Below, one piece after another: positions 11,822 through 23,650 of a stretch of DNA of 64,000 bases (positions are counted from its first letter, which is position 1; each line of letters begins with the position of its first letter). The DNA is from Prochilodus magdalenae (taxonomy: Eukaryota > Chordata > Actinopteri > Characiformes > Prochilodontidae). The stretch covers positions 236,501-300,500 of the forward strand of contig JAMWET010007208.1 of the NCBI GenBank assembly GCA_024036415.1. Direction: 5' to 3'. The translations under genes and the position numbers were made by a program. The notes beneath the pieces were generated by a model. That model was not told where the DNA came from, ran no database searches, and saw nothing but the letters and a program-made list of their open reading frames with translations.

Positions 11822-12565
11822 TTGGTCTGCGTTTGAAGACTGTGAGAGACTCAGCTGTTCAGACAGACAGTGGGAGTTCATTCCACAATCTGAGAGCCAG
11901 GACAGAGAAGAGTCTGGACGCTTGTCTTCCATACATCTTCAGGCAATGGCAAGCCAAGCCGAGCTGTGCTTGAAGTTTGTGCTTGGCCTCGAGGTACAGA
12001 TCGACTCTTGACCATTGCCCTAAGGTAGGGAGGGGCTGGTCCATTCTCGGCTTTCTAGGCGAGCATCAGAGTATTGAATCTGATGCAGGAAGCCAGTGAA
12101 GGAAGCGCAGCAGTGGAGTCACGTGGGTGAACTTGGGAAGGTTGAAAATGAGTCGAGCTGCTGCATTCTGGACCAGTTGCAAGAGCCTGATGACCCGTAG
12201 AGGAAGACCAGCCAGGAGCGAGTTGCAGTAGTCTAGCCTTGAAATGACTAGAGACTCGACAAGCAGCCGGGTGACCTCCTGAGAGAGTAAGGGTGGAATC
12301 CTCCGGATGTTGTAGAGGAAGAATCAGCATGAATGAATGAGGTTTGCTATATAAGCTGAGAATGATAACTGGCCATCCAGAGTCACATCAAGGCTTCTTG
12401 CATCTTGAGTCAGAGCGATCAAGGAGATCCCGAATCAGATGGCAAGATCAGAGGACCTGTAGTGCTGGGGATGAACAGCAGCTCAGTCTTGCGGGGATTG
12501 AGCTTGAGGTGTCATCCATGTGGAAATGTCAGTCAGGCATGCTGAGATGCGGTTGCATACCTTAC
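11822..12565 (-). pseudogene. L2 reverse transcriptase C-terminal region, broken
   Basis: Remnant of the reverse transcriptase protein that copies LINE RNA into DNA at the target site. Recognisable pieces, read from 12565 downward on the minus strand, include RISACLTDISTWM, LKLNPRKTELLFIP, VISRLDYCNSLLAGLPLRV, LLQLVQNAAARLIFNLP and FSVLALRLWNELPLSV. This order (palm/thumb region, then the WN.LP C-terminal motif) fits the L2/CR1 group. The pieces lie in different frames and are separated by stops. The N-terminal endonuclease and the RT core with its catalytic YADD box are not in the window. Confidence 0.8.
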
Positions 12566-13285
12566 CCTGAATATTAGTTATTACTCTCAATATTAGGTCA
12601 TATGACTCAATAATATGACCCAACTGTATATTTAATTACCTACTTAACTGACATGCTTCATAAAACGTATGCATTATTATTAAACTACTGGTGTTATGGA
12701 TTTATCATTGTTGCTATTATAGCTTAGACGCTAACATCCTCCCTTCTTCATATTTTCTGCTTGTGTAAATCACTTAAACCTTATCTAGAAAGAGCAGATA
12801 AAACCTCTTATGCAGGGCACTTAAGCACACCTCTCAGCTCAGGCACAGTTATTGCACATGTATTGAACTTCGCTCAAGTATGGCAGCCCCAAGTCGCCAG
12901 TAGCAGGACCATCAAAGCTGATGTTAAACACGATGTTGCTATGCGACAGCTTGTCATGTCCTCAGTGGAAAAAGTCGGTGCCCGTCTCTCGTTCTCACCT
13001 TTCAGTGTGCTCTTTAGATCAGCGTGTCGTAGAGGAGGGGCTGAGGTTGGATCTGAGAACAGCCAATAAATCAGCAGTGCTGTTCTGGACATCAGAATAC
13101 CTGCTCAATCAGCTCAATTACCACACATACATACCTCACACTGCTGACCTTCCAACAGCTATCAGCACCCACACACACACTCATACACAGAGTGAAAGAT
13201 GGGAAATCTGAACACAAAGGACTAAGACCCCCCATGCTCTCCAAAACAGCACATGCACCGCAGCCCCCCCAGAGCTCTGTTAATG

Positions 13286-13328
<43 letters not shown>

Positions 13329-13433
13329 GTGGGCTTATTTTCCCAGCAGACGAGGAAAATCACAACTTTTAGAAGAGGGCTGCAGGTACAACTACATCCA
13401 GACAACAGATGAGCTGTTGTCTCTGTTTATATG
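12566..13433. other. Unassigned DNA with a (TG)n tract
   Basis: A (TG)n microsatellite of about 18 repeats lies at 13289-13325, with a shorter CA-rich run near 13166-13190. Overlapping frames at 12761-13211 on both strands have no recognisable domain. Confidence 0.45.
13289..13325. repeat. (TG)n microsatellite
   Basis: Uninterrupted TG dinucleotide run. It inflates a chance frame with a cysteine-valine run and is likely length-polymorphic. Confidence 0.95.
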
Positions 13434-13545
13434 TCTACAAGGTGGACCAATAAGGTATCGATAGTGTCTAATAGAGTGGACAGTGACTGGACATTCCAGC
13501 AGCACTGCTGTCACTAGTCCACAATGCAACACACTGTCACGTCAC
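13434..13545 (+). repeat. Dispersed repeat H, partial copy
   Basis: Shares TACAAGGTGGACCA, AATAGAGTGGACAGTGA and CCAGCAGCACTGCTGTC in order with 47911-48165. I recognise the family as common in otophysan fish but cannot assign its class from these fragments. Confidence 0.6.
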
Positions 13546-14589
13546 TAAAACTTTAGAGGAAGTGGTTTTGATGGTATGGTTGATCAGTGTTTGTACTATA
13601 CACTATAGGTTTTGCACTACGTTGTGTTGTTACATACTACAGTGCATAACTTATTCAAGTTATGTAATTTATATATGATTAGGGGGTGGAGTGCTGAGAG
13701 GCTGCTAGCCCAACACCACGCAGCAGTGTGTAATACAGTCTGAGGGAGAGCGCATGTGTGTATGTCTGAGCAGCTGTGTTAGGACAGCTAGAGGACATGA
13801 ACAGAGTGCTAGCTGCTATCTTTATCCACATGCATGCTACTCTGAACCATCATCTTAATCACGCCCCTCCCAACAAACGCGATACTCCAACCCTGAACTT
13901 TCACTTTAATCGCCCTCCCCTCAAAAGACACGCACACGCTGTCTGGCCTAGACTGCTCTTTCCCACTCACCATCACACACGCACATACCCGTGCACACAC
14001 ACCCACTCTCTCACCCAGCCCCTTGGATTTCTTGGAGTCCAGTCGAGCCATGCAAGTCCTATTAATAACGTGTGGATAGATCGGGTGGTCAGGTGGCCCT
14101 GGGGGGCAGACATTAGCACGCAGGCCCACTTTGGGTCACTTACTTCAGCTAGCTGTGTGATAGATAGCCCCTGGCCCACAGGGCAGATGCAGAGAGGTAG
14201 TACTAACCTGGATCACAAGCCACGAGAGGTGTTACAGTTCAGACATCCCTTTCTGCTGTCAGTAGGGGATACAGGAAAAAATACAACTGTGGTAAACAGA
14301 GACGGACAATTCAAGAGCAATGTTTCTCAGCAAAGAACCTTCATCATCAGCGTTACATGGTATCATTACACGATTCCAGGGAATCCAGAAAAATGACTCT
14401 GTAGTGGAAATCACTACATGGGCTCGGAAACACTTTCCAAAACCATTATCTGTGAACACATTTGCCAATGCATGAGCAGATGCAAGTTAAAGCTCTACCT
14501 CACAAAGGTGAAACCACATATAAACAGGGCCCAGAAATGCTGCTGCCTTCTCTGGCCCAGAGCTCATTTAAGTTTAAAAGACTGGAGTA
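13546..14589. other. Unassigned non-coding DNA; longest chance frame
   Basis: Holds the longest plus-strand open frame of the window (13776-14396, 206 codons) together with overlapping minus-strand frames. The translation is rich in His, Thr and Pro from CA/CAC-rich DNA, has no domain, no Kozak support and no repeated structure. I regard it as chance. Confidence 0.45.
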
Positions 14590-15258
14590 ACTTGGAATTG
14601 TGTCCTAGGGTCCATTGAATCAAAATTTTGTGAAAATAATGGACGCCATGTTCTCTGGGCTAAAGAGGAGAAGCACGATACAACTTATCAACACACACTT
14701 CAAAATCTAGATGGTATGGAGTACATTAGTGCACATGGCGTAGGTGACTTGCACATCATGAATGATATATTTAAGGTGTGGAGGAACATATGCTGCCATC
14801 CAGATGACGTCTTTTTCAGGAAAGGTCTTGCTTATTTCAGCAAGATGATGCAACAATCTGCACGTATTACAGCAGCAGGGTTAAAGTGTCTGGGTGCTAA
14901 ACTGGCCTGTCTGCAGTCTAGACCCTGAACTGTTGAGCAGCTGTAATCCTATATCAAGCAAGAATGGAAAACATTTCACTTTCAGAACTACAGCAACCCA
15001 AACTTGTAGTAGGGCAAACAAAAAGGAGGCGACGTCCAAAGTGGTAAACATGAACTCCCCGACTGTTTTGAAATGTGTTACTGCCATCAAATTCAAAATG
15101 AGCATATATATTTTAAGAAACTATATAATTTCTCAGGTTTGTTAATAAAAAAGTTGTCTTTGTACTTTTTAACAAAAAAAATAGGACTTAAATGATTTAC
15201 ACATCGTGGCAATCTACATTTTGTACAGCATCCCAACTTTCTTGGAATATTGTTCACA
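14590..15258 (+). mobile_element. IS630/Tc1-mariner-like family E, broken 3' part
   Basis: Decayed transposon remnant. Collinear pieces of a transposase are visible: GGACGCCATGTTCTCTGGGC region, then TATTTCAGCAAGATGATGCA (reading FQQDDAT in the place of the second catalytic Asp), then the C-terminal GAACTGTTGAGCAGCTG and TATATCAAGCAAGAATGG blocks. The segment that would carry the last catalytic acidic residue is deleted near 14926-14932, and frameshifts and stops occur throughout. The 3' end resembles CCCAACTTTCTTGGAATATT near 15236-15255. Family assignment within IS630/Tc1/mariner is from memory and uncertain. Confidence 0.65.
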
Positions 15259-17274
15259 ATGCTGTAAAAAAGAAATTACCATTCAATGATCTAATGGACA
15301 CTATTTAGAAGTCATTAATTATTTATTGTCAGCAGATATGAAACAGAAGCTTCTAACATCTAATACATTTTTCAGTATTTTGACTGACCACTCGTTATAT
15401 ATATATTTCAGCATCCATTTCAATATTTATCACAACCTTCTGCTGCCACACCTCCAAAATTCTCAGGAGTTTTGGAAGTTGATAGCGTTTCTGCAGATAT
15501 ATTGTACGTTCCGTGAGTTGGGGTGGTCAGTCCATTATTTCAAGAACACCAGAAACAAGTTTTCTTTCAGCAACAGCTTCTTCTTCCCACAACAGTGCTT
15601 TTCTTTTAGATCTAAATAGTGAAAAAAAAATTCTGAGGATGTTTTGTTTATCCGTGGTCTCCTATCAAGTCAAGTCACGGTTGTTAGCAATTATCTACCC
15701 GTTACAACATCCAGGAACAGAAAGCGGGCATAGGAGTATCAGATATAGCCACAATTCTCACCTTGGAATTTCATAGCAGAAATGGCCAAAAAAGATAACA
15801 AGAAAAACATTAAACCTGCATATCTACTGCTGGGAAAGACATTCTGTGGTTTATTGGAATCTTACTGATTGGAATAGCTTCAGGCCACTATGTTTGCTAA
15901 TGCTATATGCCAGACATCTCAGCATGGATTTGTAGAGGTTCCTAATGGTGTCCTGTGATAATCCATCACATGTGGCCTGAGTACTCTCACACGTCAATAA
16001 GACCATTCCGCTTCCCAGAGCCCTACGATGTGACCCCTCTCCGGTTCTTCCAGCTTTTCAAACTGCTTTCAAACTCTTCTCAGAGGCATACTTAGCTGGC
16101 AAAGGATGCTACCAACACAACAGCATGAGTCAGAAGAGAAAGCACACAGAACAGAATGACCATATATAGTCAGTCAAGTACAGCGACATGGCACTTGCTT
16201 ATGTACTTTAACTGCTTAAACTTTTAAGTGTTTGTCAAGTTCGTTTTCAAACTTTCCTCTTCTCGTTTCATTTGTCTCCTGTCTAAGATTCCTTGCTCCT
16301 GTGTCTCAGTTTGACTAATCTGAGTTCTTTCACCAGTGTATAAGTGTGTGGGTGTGTGTGGAGCCTCAGGACCACATGGCACATGTGTTATCCAGCAGGG
16401 CCCCCAAGCACGGGGCAAGACGACACGCTCCCTAGCTCCAGACACACTAATGCTGCCATCCATCATACTCCAATAAGACAGGCCCAACTGGCTGCCACCA
16501 GCCGCATTCATACCTGTAGCACACACAGATATAGACATGGTTCTGCAAGCTTAGCAAGCTGCTACCAAGCTGCTAGAGAGCCATTAGCAAGCTGCTTCCT
16601 TTGCCCCAACTTGGACACCTTTACTACTCGAACAAATCCAAAGCCTGCCTTGAGGAGGAGAAAGTCTGGAAACCGGCTCCTCTCCTTCACTTCTCATTCT
16701 CTGAAGTGAACAAGGCTGCCTTTGGAGCAGCCCGTCATTTATCCTTCATGGCGGTAAGAGGAAAAAAAAAAGTGATGGAAGGGAAATGAAGGAGAGTGTG
16801 GGTCAGTGAGGCTCTCTAAACCTCAAACCTCAAACTCTCACCGGGCTTCAGGCCGCGAGAGGATCGCCTCGTAACCATGTCTCCTTGACGAATATGAAAA
16901 CACGAATCAATCAATACGGCCATTAACAGCTGGAAGGCACCGCTGTCTCGTATTTCATTCTAATGAATTTTACACAATGTTCCCTCTGACCAAATAAGCC
17001 GCTGGCCTTGAAGCTGGAGCATGTTTTTACTCCTCTCTTTTTTTTTTGGCTCTTCAAGCCAACGAGGGCAGAACAAGGAGCTATTGCAACAAACCATTAC
17101 AGCGTCTTCAGCGTGTCAAAAAGGGACTTAAAACGCTAGATCTAAGAGCTTCCACATGCTGATCAGTGGTGCCCTTAATTAGACGATATAAGAAGATGCT
17201 GCTGCTCTGCAATAGATGTTGACGTTAACTTGACCAATGCACAGAGGGCTGCTGGAAAAGATACATTCAGATAC
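15259..17274. other. Mostly unassigned DNA with one family C fragment
   Basis: A minus-strand family C fragment lies at about 15887-15985 (compare 20125-20210). 16790-17230 is non-repetitive and contains ATTA-type motifs (TTCTAATGAATTTT); it could be conserved regulatory DNA, but that is only a guess. Frames at 15326-15776 and 16224-16789 show no motif. Confidence 0.4.
15887..15985 (-). mobile_element. Tc1-like family C, short fragment
   Basis: About 100 bp matching the interior of the family C copy at 20125-20210: ATGTTTGCTAATGC, ATGCCAGACATCTC and GTAGAGGTTCCTAATG in the same order. No ends are present. Confidence 0.6.
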
Positions 17275-17661
17275 AAGGTTTTCAACTGTAACCATATTCA
17301 AACACTCTCACTCATCTTCTAAACCACTTTATACTTCTGGGTTGGGGTGGGAGGGTGCTGGAGGCTATCCCAGTAATCATCGGGCAGAGGGCAGGAAACA
17401 CCCTGGACAGACTGCCAATCCTATGCAGGACAGACACGTACACACACATTCACTCCTAGGGGGCAATTTAGCATCTCCAATTCACCTGACTGCAGGTCTT
17501 TGGACTGCGGGAGGAACGTAGAGCACCCAGAGGAAACCCACCCTGACACCCTGTGCCAGAATGTGCAAACTCAACACAGAAAGAGCTTTCGAGAAATCGG
17601 ACCTCGGCCATTTTGGCTGTGAGGCGACAGCTCTACCCACTGCATGACTGCGCTGCGCCAT
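17275..17661 (-). repeat. SINE-like dispersed repeat, inverted copy
   Basis: Reverse-strand copy of the family at 5992-6310. It retains both the 3' part (ACTCATCTTCTAAACCACTT, CCTAGGGGGCAATTTAG) and the tRNA-like head near 17610-17661 (complement of GGCGCAGCGCAGTCATGCAG). It is longer and better preserved at the 3' end than the copy at 5992, including the CACCCTGGACAGACTGCC block. Confidence 0.75.
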
Positions 17662-18929
17662 TATTTAAACAGTTACTATATTAATGATTACTATTAGTAT
17701 AACTATGATGTTCCTCTTAGACACAAATGAGCAGAGTACACAACTCTTAGGTTGAGAAAGTATGGACGCTCATATACTGTATTGCTCCTATACTGTATTG
17801 CTCCTATACAAGCAAAACTTATTCAGTCAGGTCTGTACTGGAGTTAAAGTCCTGGAGTACTCAGGTTCAAAACTACTTAAGCATTGGAAAGTGCCTTTCC
17901 GTTTAATGCCAATGCCTTGTTGTACTGTTGCCACAGAACCTTCATACAGGACCTACTGACTCTGAAACAGCCTACTGAAGGCACTGCCTTCACATGACGT
18001 ACCTGGGTTAATTTGACAGTATATATTGAAACATGGACTTTAATCAGTAATGGTAATTATATTTTTACTGGTAACTGTTTAAGCTCACAGGGCAAAAATA
18101 AACTCACCTCTTACTGATTCGTACCTATTAACATGTAATTCACTTATTTCCAAAATCTGAGTGCTGCACAGAGGTAAACTAACTGGTTCTCAGATTTTCT
18201 GTATAAACTCTGTACTGCATTCTAGTCTTCTAAAACCAAGAGGCACATGATCCAAACAGATAAAATGGCAGGAAGGATTGTTGAGGTCGGCTGGATGGCA
18301 TTATTGTTCGGAACGTTTCATTTTGTTTATTTAAGGCTTTATTTTGACTTTTGTTCCTGTCACAGAGGAATAAGAACAAGGTATTCACCATTTTGATTCC
18401 AAAACTGACAAACAATGATGATTTTAAAACAGCCAAAAAAATGAATTGGCTTAATTCAGTCGTCAAGGCAGAAACAGACAGGCTGCTGATTTTAATCACA
18501 TTTTCATGATATTTGGAAATCGTTTAGAGCATGGGCACTGGCTGCACTCGTTCAGAGTGGGGGACTGAATACAAATAAACTCATATAATCCACACCACAT
18601 TTGTAGAATTTGAATTTAATAGGGTTATTTTTATGCCCACAGTTTCGCTTAGAGGAAAAGAAAGTCATTCTTTTACAGTTTCCAGTCATTTGTACTGGAG
18701 GGAAATACGACTAATTAGGACTTCATTTTGAAAAAGACTACATTTTTTTGGTTTTGGTTTTGACTAGTCATTAATTCCAGGCCCGGAGTTGGTTTTCACC
18801 AGCTCTGACAGTTTGGGAGCCCTTCATTTTTAGATAGTTGGCTTGATGATCGAGCTGGAAATCACACATTTGATTGTGAACAAACAAAGCCATCCTGGTC
18901 TAGATACAGCATCTAGATAAATCAGAACC
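17662..18929. other. Unassigned AT-rich DNA
   Basis: No recognised repeat or coding frame. A small duplicated block TATACTGTATTGCTCC occurs twice in tandem near 17774-17806. Confidence 0.45.
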
Positions 18930-19040
18930 AGACCATAATACTGCCACCACTGTGTTCCACAGATTCAAGGTTTATATGCTGGAATGCAGTGTTACCCTTT
19001 CTCCAATAATTTTGGCAGCAATGATCTGGAGGGCACCATT
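18930..19040 (-). mobile_element. Possible Tc1-like fragment
   Basis: The stretch TACTGCCACCACTGTGTTCC and the following TTATATGCTGGAATGCAGTG resemble, in complement, the GGG/GGS...W block of a Tc1-like transposase. It is too short and decayed to assign to a family. Confidence 0.3.
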
Positions 19041-19952
19041 CGAGTGTGAACACACTGCTGTTGCCATGGTTGCATTGGTTACCTTATCTTGTGAAGATAA
19101 ATAAGTAAGGGGTATAACGAGTTGCAGTAGAATGCAGGTAATGAATTTAATTTAGTTGAATTCAAGCAATGCAAACTCCACCTTGCTGCATCAGCACATC
19201 ACAGACAGTAATGCTGTCTTGTGTTTGGACCACACTGAGCGTTCTGCTGATATCCTACACTTTAGCCACTGGATCAAATGATGATAGATTAGCAGGGAGG
19301 ACTGCAAGAGATACCGGGGAATGACAAAGCATTGTTTTGTTCTTGATTTCATTCTAACACGCTGTATGACAACTTGGAATAGGTTCAGACAGAGCAATGG
19401 AGACTCATGGTCTGTGAGGCATGTTAAAGCAAAAGGCAAGAGGAGCGGTGCTCCGCTAGTTACCCCTGTTTGCAGTCCAGAGCAAAGCGGCCATAATAAA
19501 ACAGACAAAGGGCTTTTCACAGCTGAGACACATCAAACACATTGATGCCCCTGTACCATGTCCATTCCTCCATATCTCTACATTCTACCTGCAGAGCATC
19601 CATATATATGCATCCACAAACGCAGTCATGCGCAAGCGAGGATACCTCCATTCGCAATGACTGCATGCTGCTACCAAGCATGGTATGTTTTCACAAAGCA
19701 TACATGACCAGGTTGAAGTGAAAGTGAGATTAGTGAGATTAGTGTGAATGTAATTCTACACTGAAAAGGTATTTAGGATCATGTGCTCGGAGTTTCAGAG
19801 CAGATTTGGGGTTGTACTACTAACGGCGAACTGATTCAGCTATCATAGACCTCACGTTTTTTTTACTTCCTTGATAAAACCAGAAAACTTGTGTCTAGCT
19901 ACTGCTATAGTGTGTGTGTTTCACTGTTATCACACCAAGTCTAAAACACACT
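19041..19952. other. Unassigned non-coding DNA
   Basis: Opposite-strand frames at 19191-19545 overlap and carry no motif. Nothing recognised. Confidence 0.45.
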
Positions 19953-20624
19953 GATCATTAAAAGAATAGTTGCACCCAGAGAGAGGTGTTGGACTGCAAT
20001 ACCATTGGGAAGGAAGATGAAGGTTACCAGGAACAATAAATGATGATCAATTTAGACTGATATGGCCAAGACTTATTGAGCTACACATACAGAAGTAGTG
20101 ACTATCAGTATGCTGTGGGGCGCCATGTTTGCTAATGCAGCATGCCAGACGTCTCTGCATGGAGTTGTAGAGGTTCCTAATGATGTAATAATCCATCCCA
20201 TGCAACTTGAATATCGTCGCTGTCCAAAGAAAAACATGTATCTCCATTTTTGTTGATTTTTACTTGTATGTCTCATTTGATCACACAAGCTGCTGTTTAC
20301 ACTGTGTACAAATTTCATGAAGAATGGACCAACAGAAATGGCCCAAAACTGTTTGGTAAGACGTCTGGTTCCATTGACTTCCATTCAAATGAAATGAGGT
20401 TTTTGGCCTCTCCTGTAAAGTTTCCCTTTTGGAGATACCTGTTTTTCTTTGGACAGCGACGATATATTTTCATACAGCTCCTGCAGATTTTGGGGTGGAG
20501 ATGGAGGTGAAGTGACACCAGACCTTTTGGACGTGACAACAAACTGTTCGTCTTGGCGCTGACCACGATGCCTCCACACACAAGTTTGTCGGTCGTCTTC
20601 ACCATCGTCTCCACCATCGCAGTC
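19953..20624 (-). mobile_element. Tc1-like family C, copy carrying a nested MITE
   Basis: Minus-strand family C element. Its 3' terminal region (AAGAATAGTTGCACCCAGAG) is at the left, followed by the GGTTACCAGGAACAATAAAT and GAGCTACACATACAGAAGTA blocks shared with 34177, 38200 and 3315. The element continues on the far side of the MITE at 20214-20462 with CTCCTGCAGATTTTGGGG and GTGACACCAGACCTTTTGGA. Transposase reading frames are destroyed. The right terminus is lost near 20624. Confidence 0.75.
20214..20462 (-). mobile_element. MITE family T, copy 3, nested in Tc1-C
   Basis: Best-preserved copy. Terminal inverted repeats are TCGTCGCTGTCCAAAGAAAA... and its complement, agreeing over about 35 bp, with TA on each side (20212-20213 and 20463-20464). 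The flanks join back into an uninterrupted family C sequence when compared with 59400-59412 (TTGAATATTC), which fixes the target as TA. Confidence 0.9.
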
Positions 20625-20639
20625 GTTGATTTACTCTTT

Positions 20640-20815
20640 CGTCTTTGCCCAGTTGATACTTTTGCTGTTCTGATAGTTTTGCCTGGTTTCTGACGTAGCT
20701 TGTTTCTTGACTCTGACCCTGTCTTGACCTTCTGTTATGTCCGCCTTGCTCTTGTTGCTGCTGTGTTTGATTACAAATCTGTTAAATAAACCACCGCTTG
20801 TCACAATCAGTTTGG
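20640..20815 (+). repeat. Possible LTR-type retroelement fragment
   Basis: Pyrimidine-rich sequence (TTTCTGACGTAGCTTGTTTC, TGACTCTGACCCTG) ending in a polyadenylation-like TTAAATAAACC and CTTGTCACA. The composition and end resemble fish LTRs such as 34977-35453. No TG start or target duplication was found. Confidence 0.35.
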
Positions 20816-20825
20816 CCATCAACAC

Positions 20826-22157
20826 AAAATGAGACAAAAGTGTGACTTGGTAATTAATTTATTAAGCAATATGACCCAAAATCACACATCTGTGAGCCCC
20901 TGGTGAAGCACCTACTGTAACTAAACATTTTGGGTTACATTTAATCAGTTCTGCGTGTAGGCTTGGAGAAATTTTAGTCTGTTTGTCTGTACAAAACCCC
21001 TTCTACTTATTGCTTTCAGGCCCTTGCACAACATTTCTATTGGGTTATGGTCTGAATTTTGACTTGGCCATTCCAAAACCTTACCTTTATTCTTCTTTAA
21101 CCAATCTTTGGCAGAACAACTTGTGTGCTTAGCGTAGTTGTCTTGCTGCATAACCTATGCTCTCTTGAGATTCAGTTCCCTTTAGAACTAGCTGCTATAA
21201 TTCAGAATTCATTGTAGTCAGCAATGGCCAGTCGCCCTGGCCCAGATGCAGCACAAAAGGCCCAAACCTTGACACTACCACCACCATATTTCATAGACAG
21301 GAGGAGTGCTAGAATGCTAGAAAGCACTGTTTTCTTTTTGCCTGTCTTTCTTTCTTTTTGCAAAACACAACACTCTTTTAAACCAAAAAGATCTATATAG
21401 GCTTCATCTAACCACAAAACATTGTTCCAGTAGCTTTCTGGTTTGTCCATGTGCTCTTTAGCGAACTTAAGACAGGCAGCGATGTCATTTTGGAGGGCAG
21501 CAATGTTATTTTGTAGAGTGACAGCTTTCTCCTTGCAACCCTTGCTTGCAACTTTTGCTTAGAAGTTATCTTGGGTTTCTTTATGAGCTTGCCTACTATT
21601 ACACATCTTGCTCTCTGAATGATCTTTGTTGGTTCACCACTTCTGGGGAGGATAATTATGGTCTTGAGTTTCCTCCATTTGTACACAAATGACTGTGGAT
21701 GGTGGAGTCCGAACTCTTTAGAGATGGTTTTGTAATCTTTTCCAGATTGATAAGTATCAACAACTCTTCTTCTGAGATCCTCAGAAACCTCCGTTGATGG
21801 TTCCATGATAGACTTCCACAAACAAAGATGTGAAGATCAGTTGTAAAGATCAGACTTGGATAGATCCCAAGACTTAAACAGGACACTCACCATTGATTGA
21901 AAACCTGACTCCAACCTTACCTTCAAATTATCCACTGATCCTAAAAGTTCACATGCGCTTGCCACTTACATATATGTAATAATGGATCGTTTTTCTCAAT
22001 AAATGAATGACCAAGTCTACTATCTTTGTCTTGTTTGTTTATTAAGGTTCTCCTTATGTACTTTTAGGATACTTTTAGGTACTTTTTGGATAGTTTTAGG
22101 TCAATTTTAGGCACAAATATAGAAAACTCTAAAGAATTCAATTTTCAAGCACAACTG
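20826..22157 (-). mobile_element. Tc1-like family D, near-complete decayed element
   Basis: The right (5') end is CAGTTGTGCTTGAAAATTGA in complement at 22157, followed by TA. The subterminal repeat (GAATGACCAAGTCTACTATC region near 22006-22040) has its counterpart at the left near 20831-20870, but the outer ~110 bp of the left terminal repeat is missing. Between them lies most of a Tc1 transposase gene on the minus strand in several frames. A related terminal repeat alone is found at 62393-62550. Confidence 0.8.
20945..21821 (-). pseudogene. Tc1 transposase (family D), frameshifted
   Basis: Remnant of a DDE transposase that would cut and paste the element at TA sites in the nucleus. In order from 21821 downward: N-terminal helix-turn-helix region (EVSEDLRRRVVDTYQSGKDY), a K/R-rich linker, then WNNVLWLDEAYIDLFGL with the first catalytic Asp near 21400-21360, YGGGSVKVWAFCAASGPGRL near 21280, MQQDNYAKHTS with the second Asp at about 21140, and SDHNPIEML with the Glu at about 21035. 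The second Asp and the Glu are separated by exactly 34 residues, the DD34E spacing of Tc1 elements. At least three frames are needed to read it and part of the middle is lost, so it is not functional. Confidence 0.8.
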
Positions 22158-22159
22158 TA

Positions 22160-23482
22160 TATGACATATGAACATTACAACAGTCCCACAGTAAGAGTAT
22201 ATAGCTCTGAAGTATTCTGAGCCAAGAGAGCTTTACAGTGATTATGACCTATTTAAACCCAAGACATTAATAGAGATACTAATGAAATACTAATAATACA
22301 ATTTCCATTAAAACATCATTTATAGAGTACCTTCTATTGGGATATGACTGTCCCTAAACCCTAACCCCTAAATTTCCTCTGTAAGGACATTTGGCAGTTA
22401 TGGACATTATAGTCATGATAACTACAAATGACCTGAAGCAGAGTTTTAGTGAGGAAACAGCAAAAACACTGATTTGTATGCATATTTATGTGGATCCTTC
22501 CGCTTGTTGGAGCAAGAATGGTTTCTGAGCTGGACAGGAATAAATCTGTTTAGGGTAATTCTATGCCACAATGGATGCCTCATCAGAGATGGTCATGAGT
22601 CAGTTTATGCGAGTCTGACTGAAGTCAGCAAAAACTTGTGGTTTGACCAGGGGTGTTCTTTTGCATGGAGCTGTAGACTATAAAGACACGTGCAAGAGAG
22701 AAAATGCGCATGAGTATGAAATTTAAGTAGACATTTTTATTTTAAAAAATTAATTTAAAAACAAATTTGTGACATTAAAAAATAAAGCCAAGACCAGTGT
22801 ACACCCAAAACTAGTACGAGTTATTAGATTTTCATCTCAGAAAAACAAAAGCAGGAAACCATTTTTTTTTTTGCATTATTTAAACAAATTTCATGATAAA
22901 TGGACTACCAGAAAGATGTCAAAGCTACATGGAATAAAAGCTTTTTTACTTTAGCTTATACTGCATGTTAAGTTTTTGTCTTCTTCTGTAAAATTTTTGT
23001 TTGAAGATCCATGTTTTACTCAAATAGTGAATAGAGAAAACATTAACTAACACAAAAGCCATTAAAAAGCCTAATTCTAAGGCTAACATTCTGTGAACTG
23101 TATTATATGGTTCATCGATTTAACCTCCAGTTTAAAGACTTCAAAACTACTTTTATTCATCTAAAGTAAACACTGATAGAAATATATACCAACTCTAACT
23201 AGGCATTCTCAGAGTGGTGTAGCCATATGTGCTTGGTATTCTAAGATGGTCTCCCCTCCAGGCACTAACCTGGCCTTACTCTTTATGTTGCTTTATGTTC
23301 CTTGTTAAAGACACTCATTTAACATGAGCCTTTAACAAGCAGCTACCCCAAAGTCAAAAGTTTATACTTTGGCTACTCATAGAAGGTTTCCTTATGTTTA
23401 TCTTAATATTTTACCTTGGAATAAAAGTGAAGACATCAGACTGTGCATTAGTACTCATGCAATTATACAGGCCACCTTGAAA
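22160..23482. other. Unassigned AT-rich DNA with a T-like remnant
   Basis: 22830-23030 looks like a highly diverged T-like sequence (CTCAGAAAAACAAAAG, ATTTCATGATAAATGGACTA). The remainder has no recognisable feature. Frames at 22474-22683 and 22769-22954 are not supported. Confidence 0.35.
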
Positions 23483-23645
23483 AATCTCCAAAATGGAATT
23501 TTACAGGAGAATAAAGCAGCTTCCTTAACCTGCAAATGGAGGTTGAGATCCATTCTATTGGTCTGTCTATCATGAATATTCACTAAACTGAAAGGGGAGC
23601 TGGAGTTTTTAAACTGTGCGTAAAACAGAGATAAAAGGAGATATG
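23483..23645 (+). repeat. Diverged MITE T-like sequence
   Basis: CTCCAAAATGGAATTTTACA and TTGGTCTGTCTATCATGAAT match the interior of MITE T copy 1 in order, but the ends are degraded. It lies just before Tc1-B; on the far side the sequence resumes at 25033 with the segment also found after MITE T at 566-718. Confidence 0.5.
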
Positions 23646-23650
23646 GCATA

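Larger units (their letters stand above)
11013..12565 (-). mobile_element. L2-clade LINE fragment, interrupted by Tc1-A
   Basis: 5'- and 3'-truncated non-LTR retrotransposon read on the minus strand. 12565 down to 11822 encodes the C-terminal part of the reverse transcriptase protein; 11820-11680 is 3' UTR. The UTR is then split by the Tc1-A element at 11092-11673 and resumes at 11091-11013 with one copy of the ~61-bp unit (CTAGGTATCAGCACTGACCC) that is amplified 19-fold in the L2 copy at 45215-46760. The terminal tail seen in that copy is missing here. Confidence 0.8.

Noticed and set aside
13776..14396. 206-codon plus-strand open frame
   Set aside because: Biased His/Thr/Pro composition from CA-rich DNA, overlapping frames on the other strand, no domain, no repeat of the frame elsewhere and no splice context.
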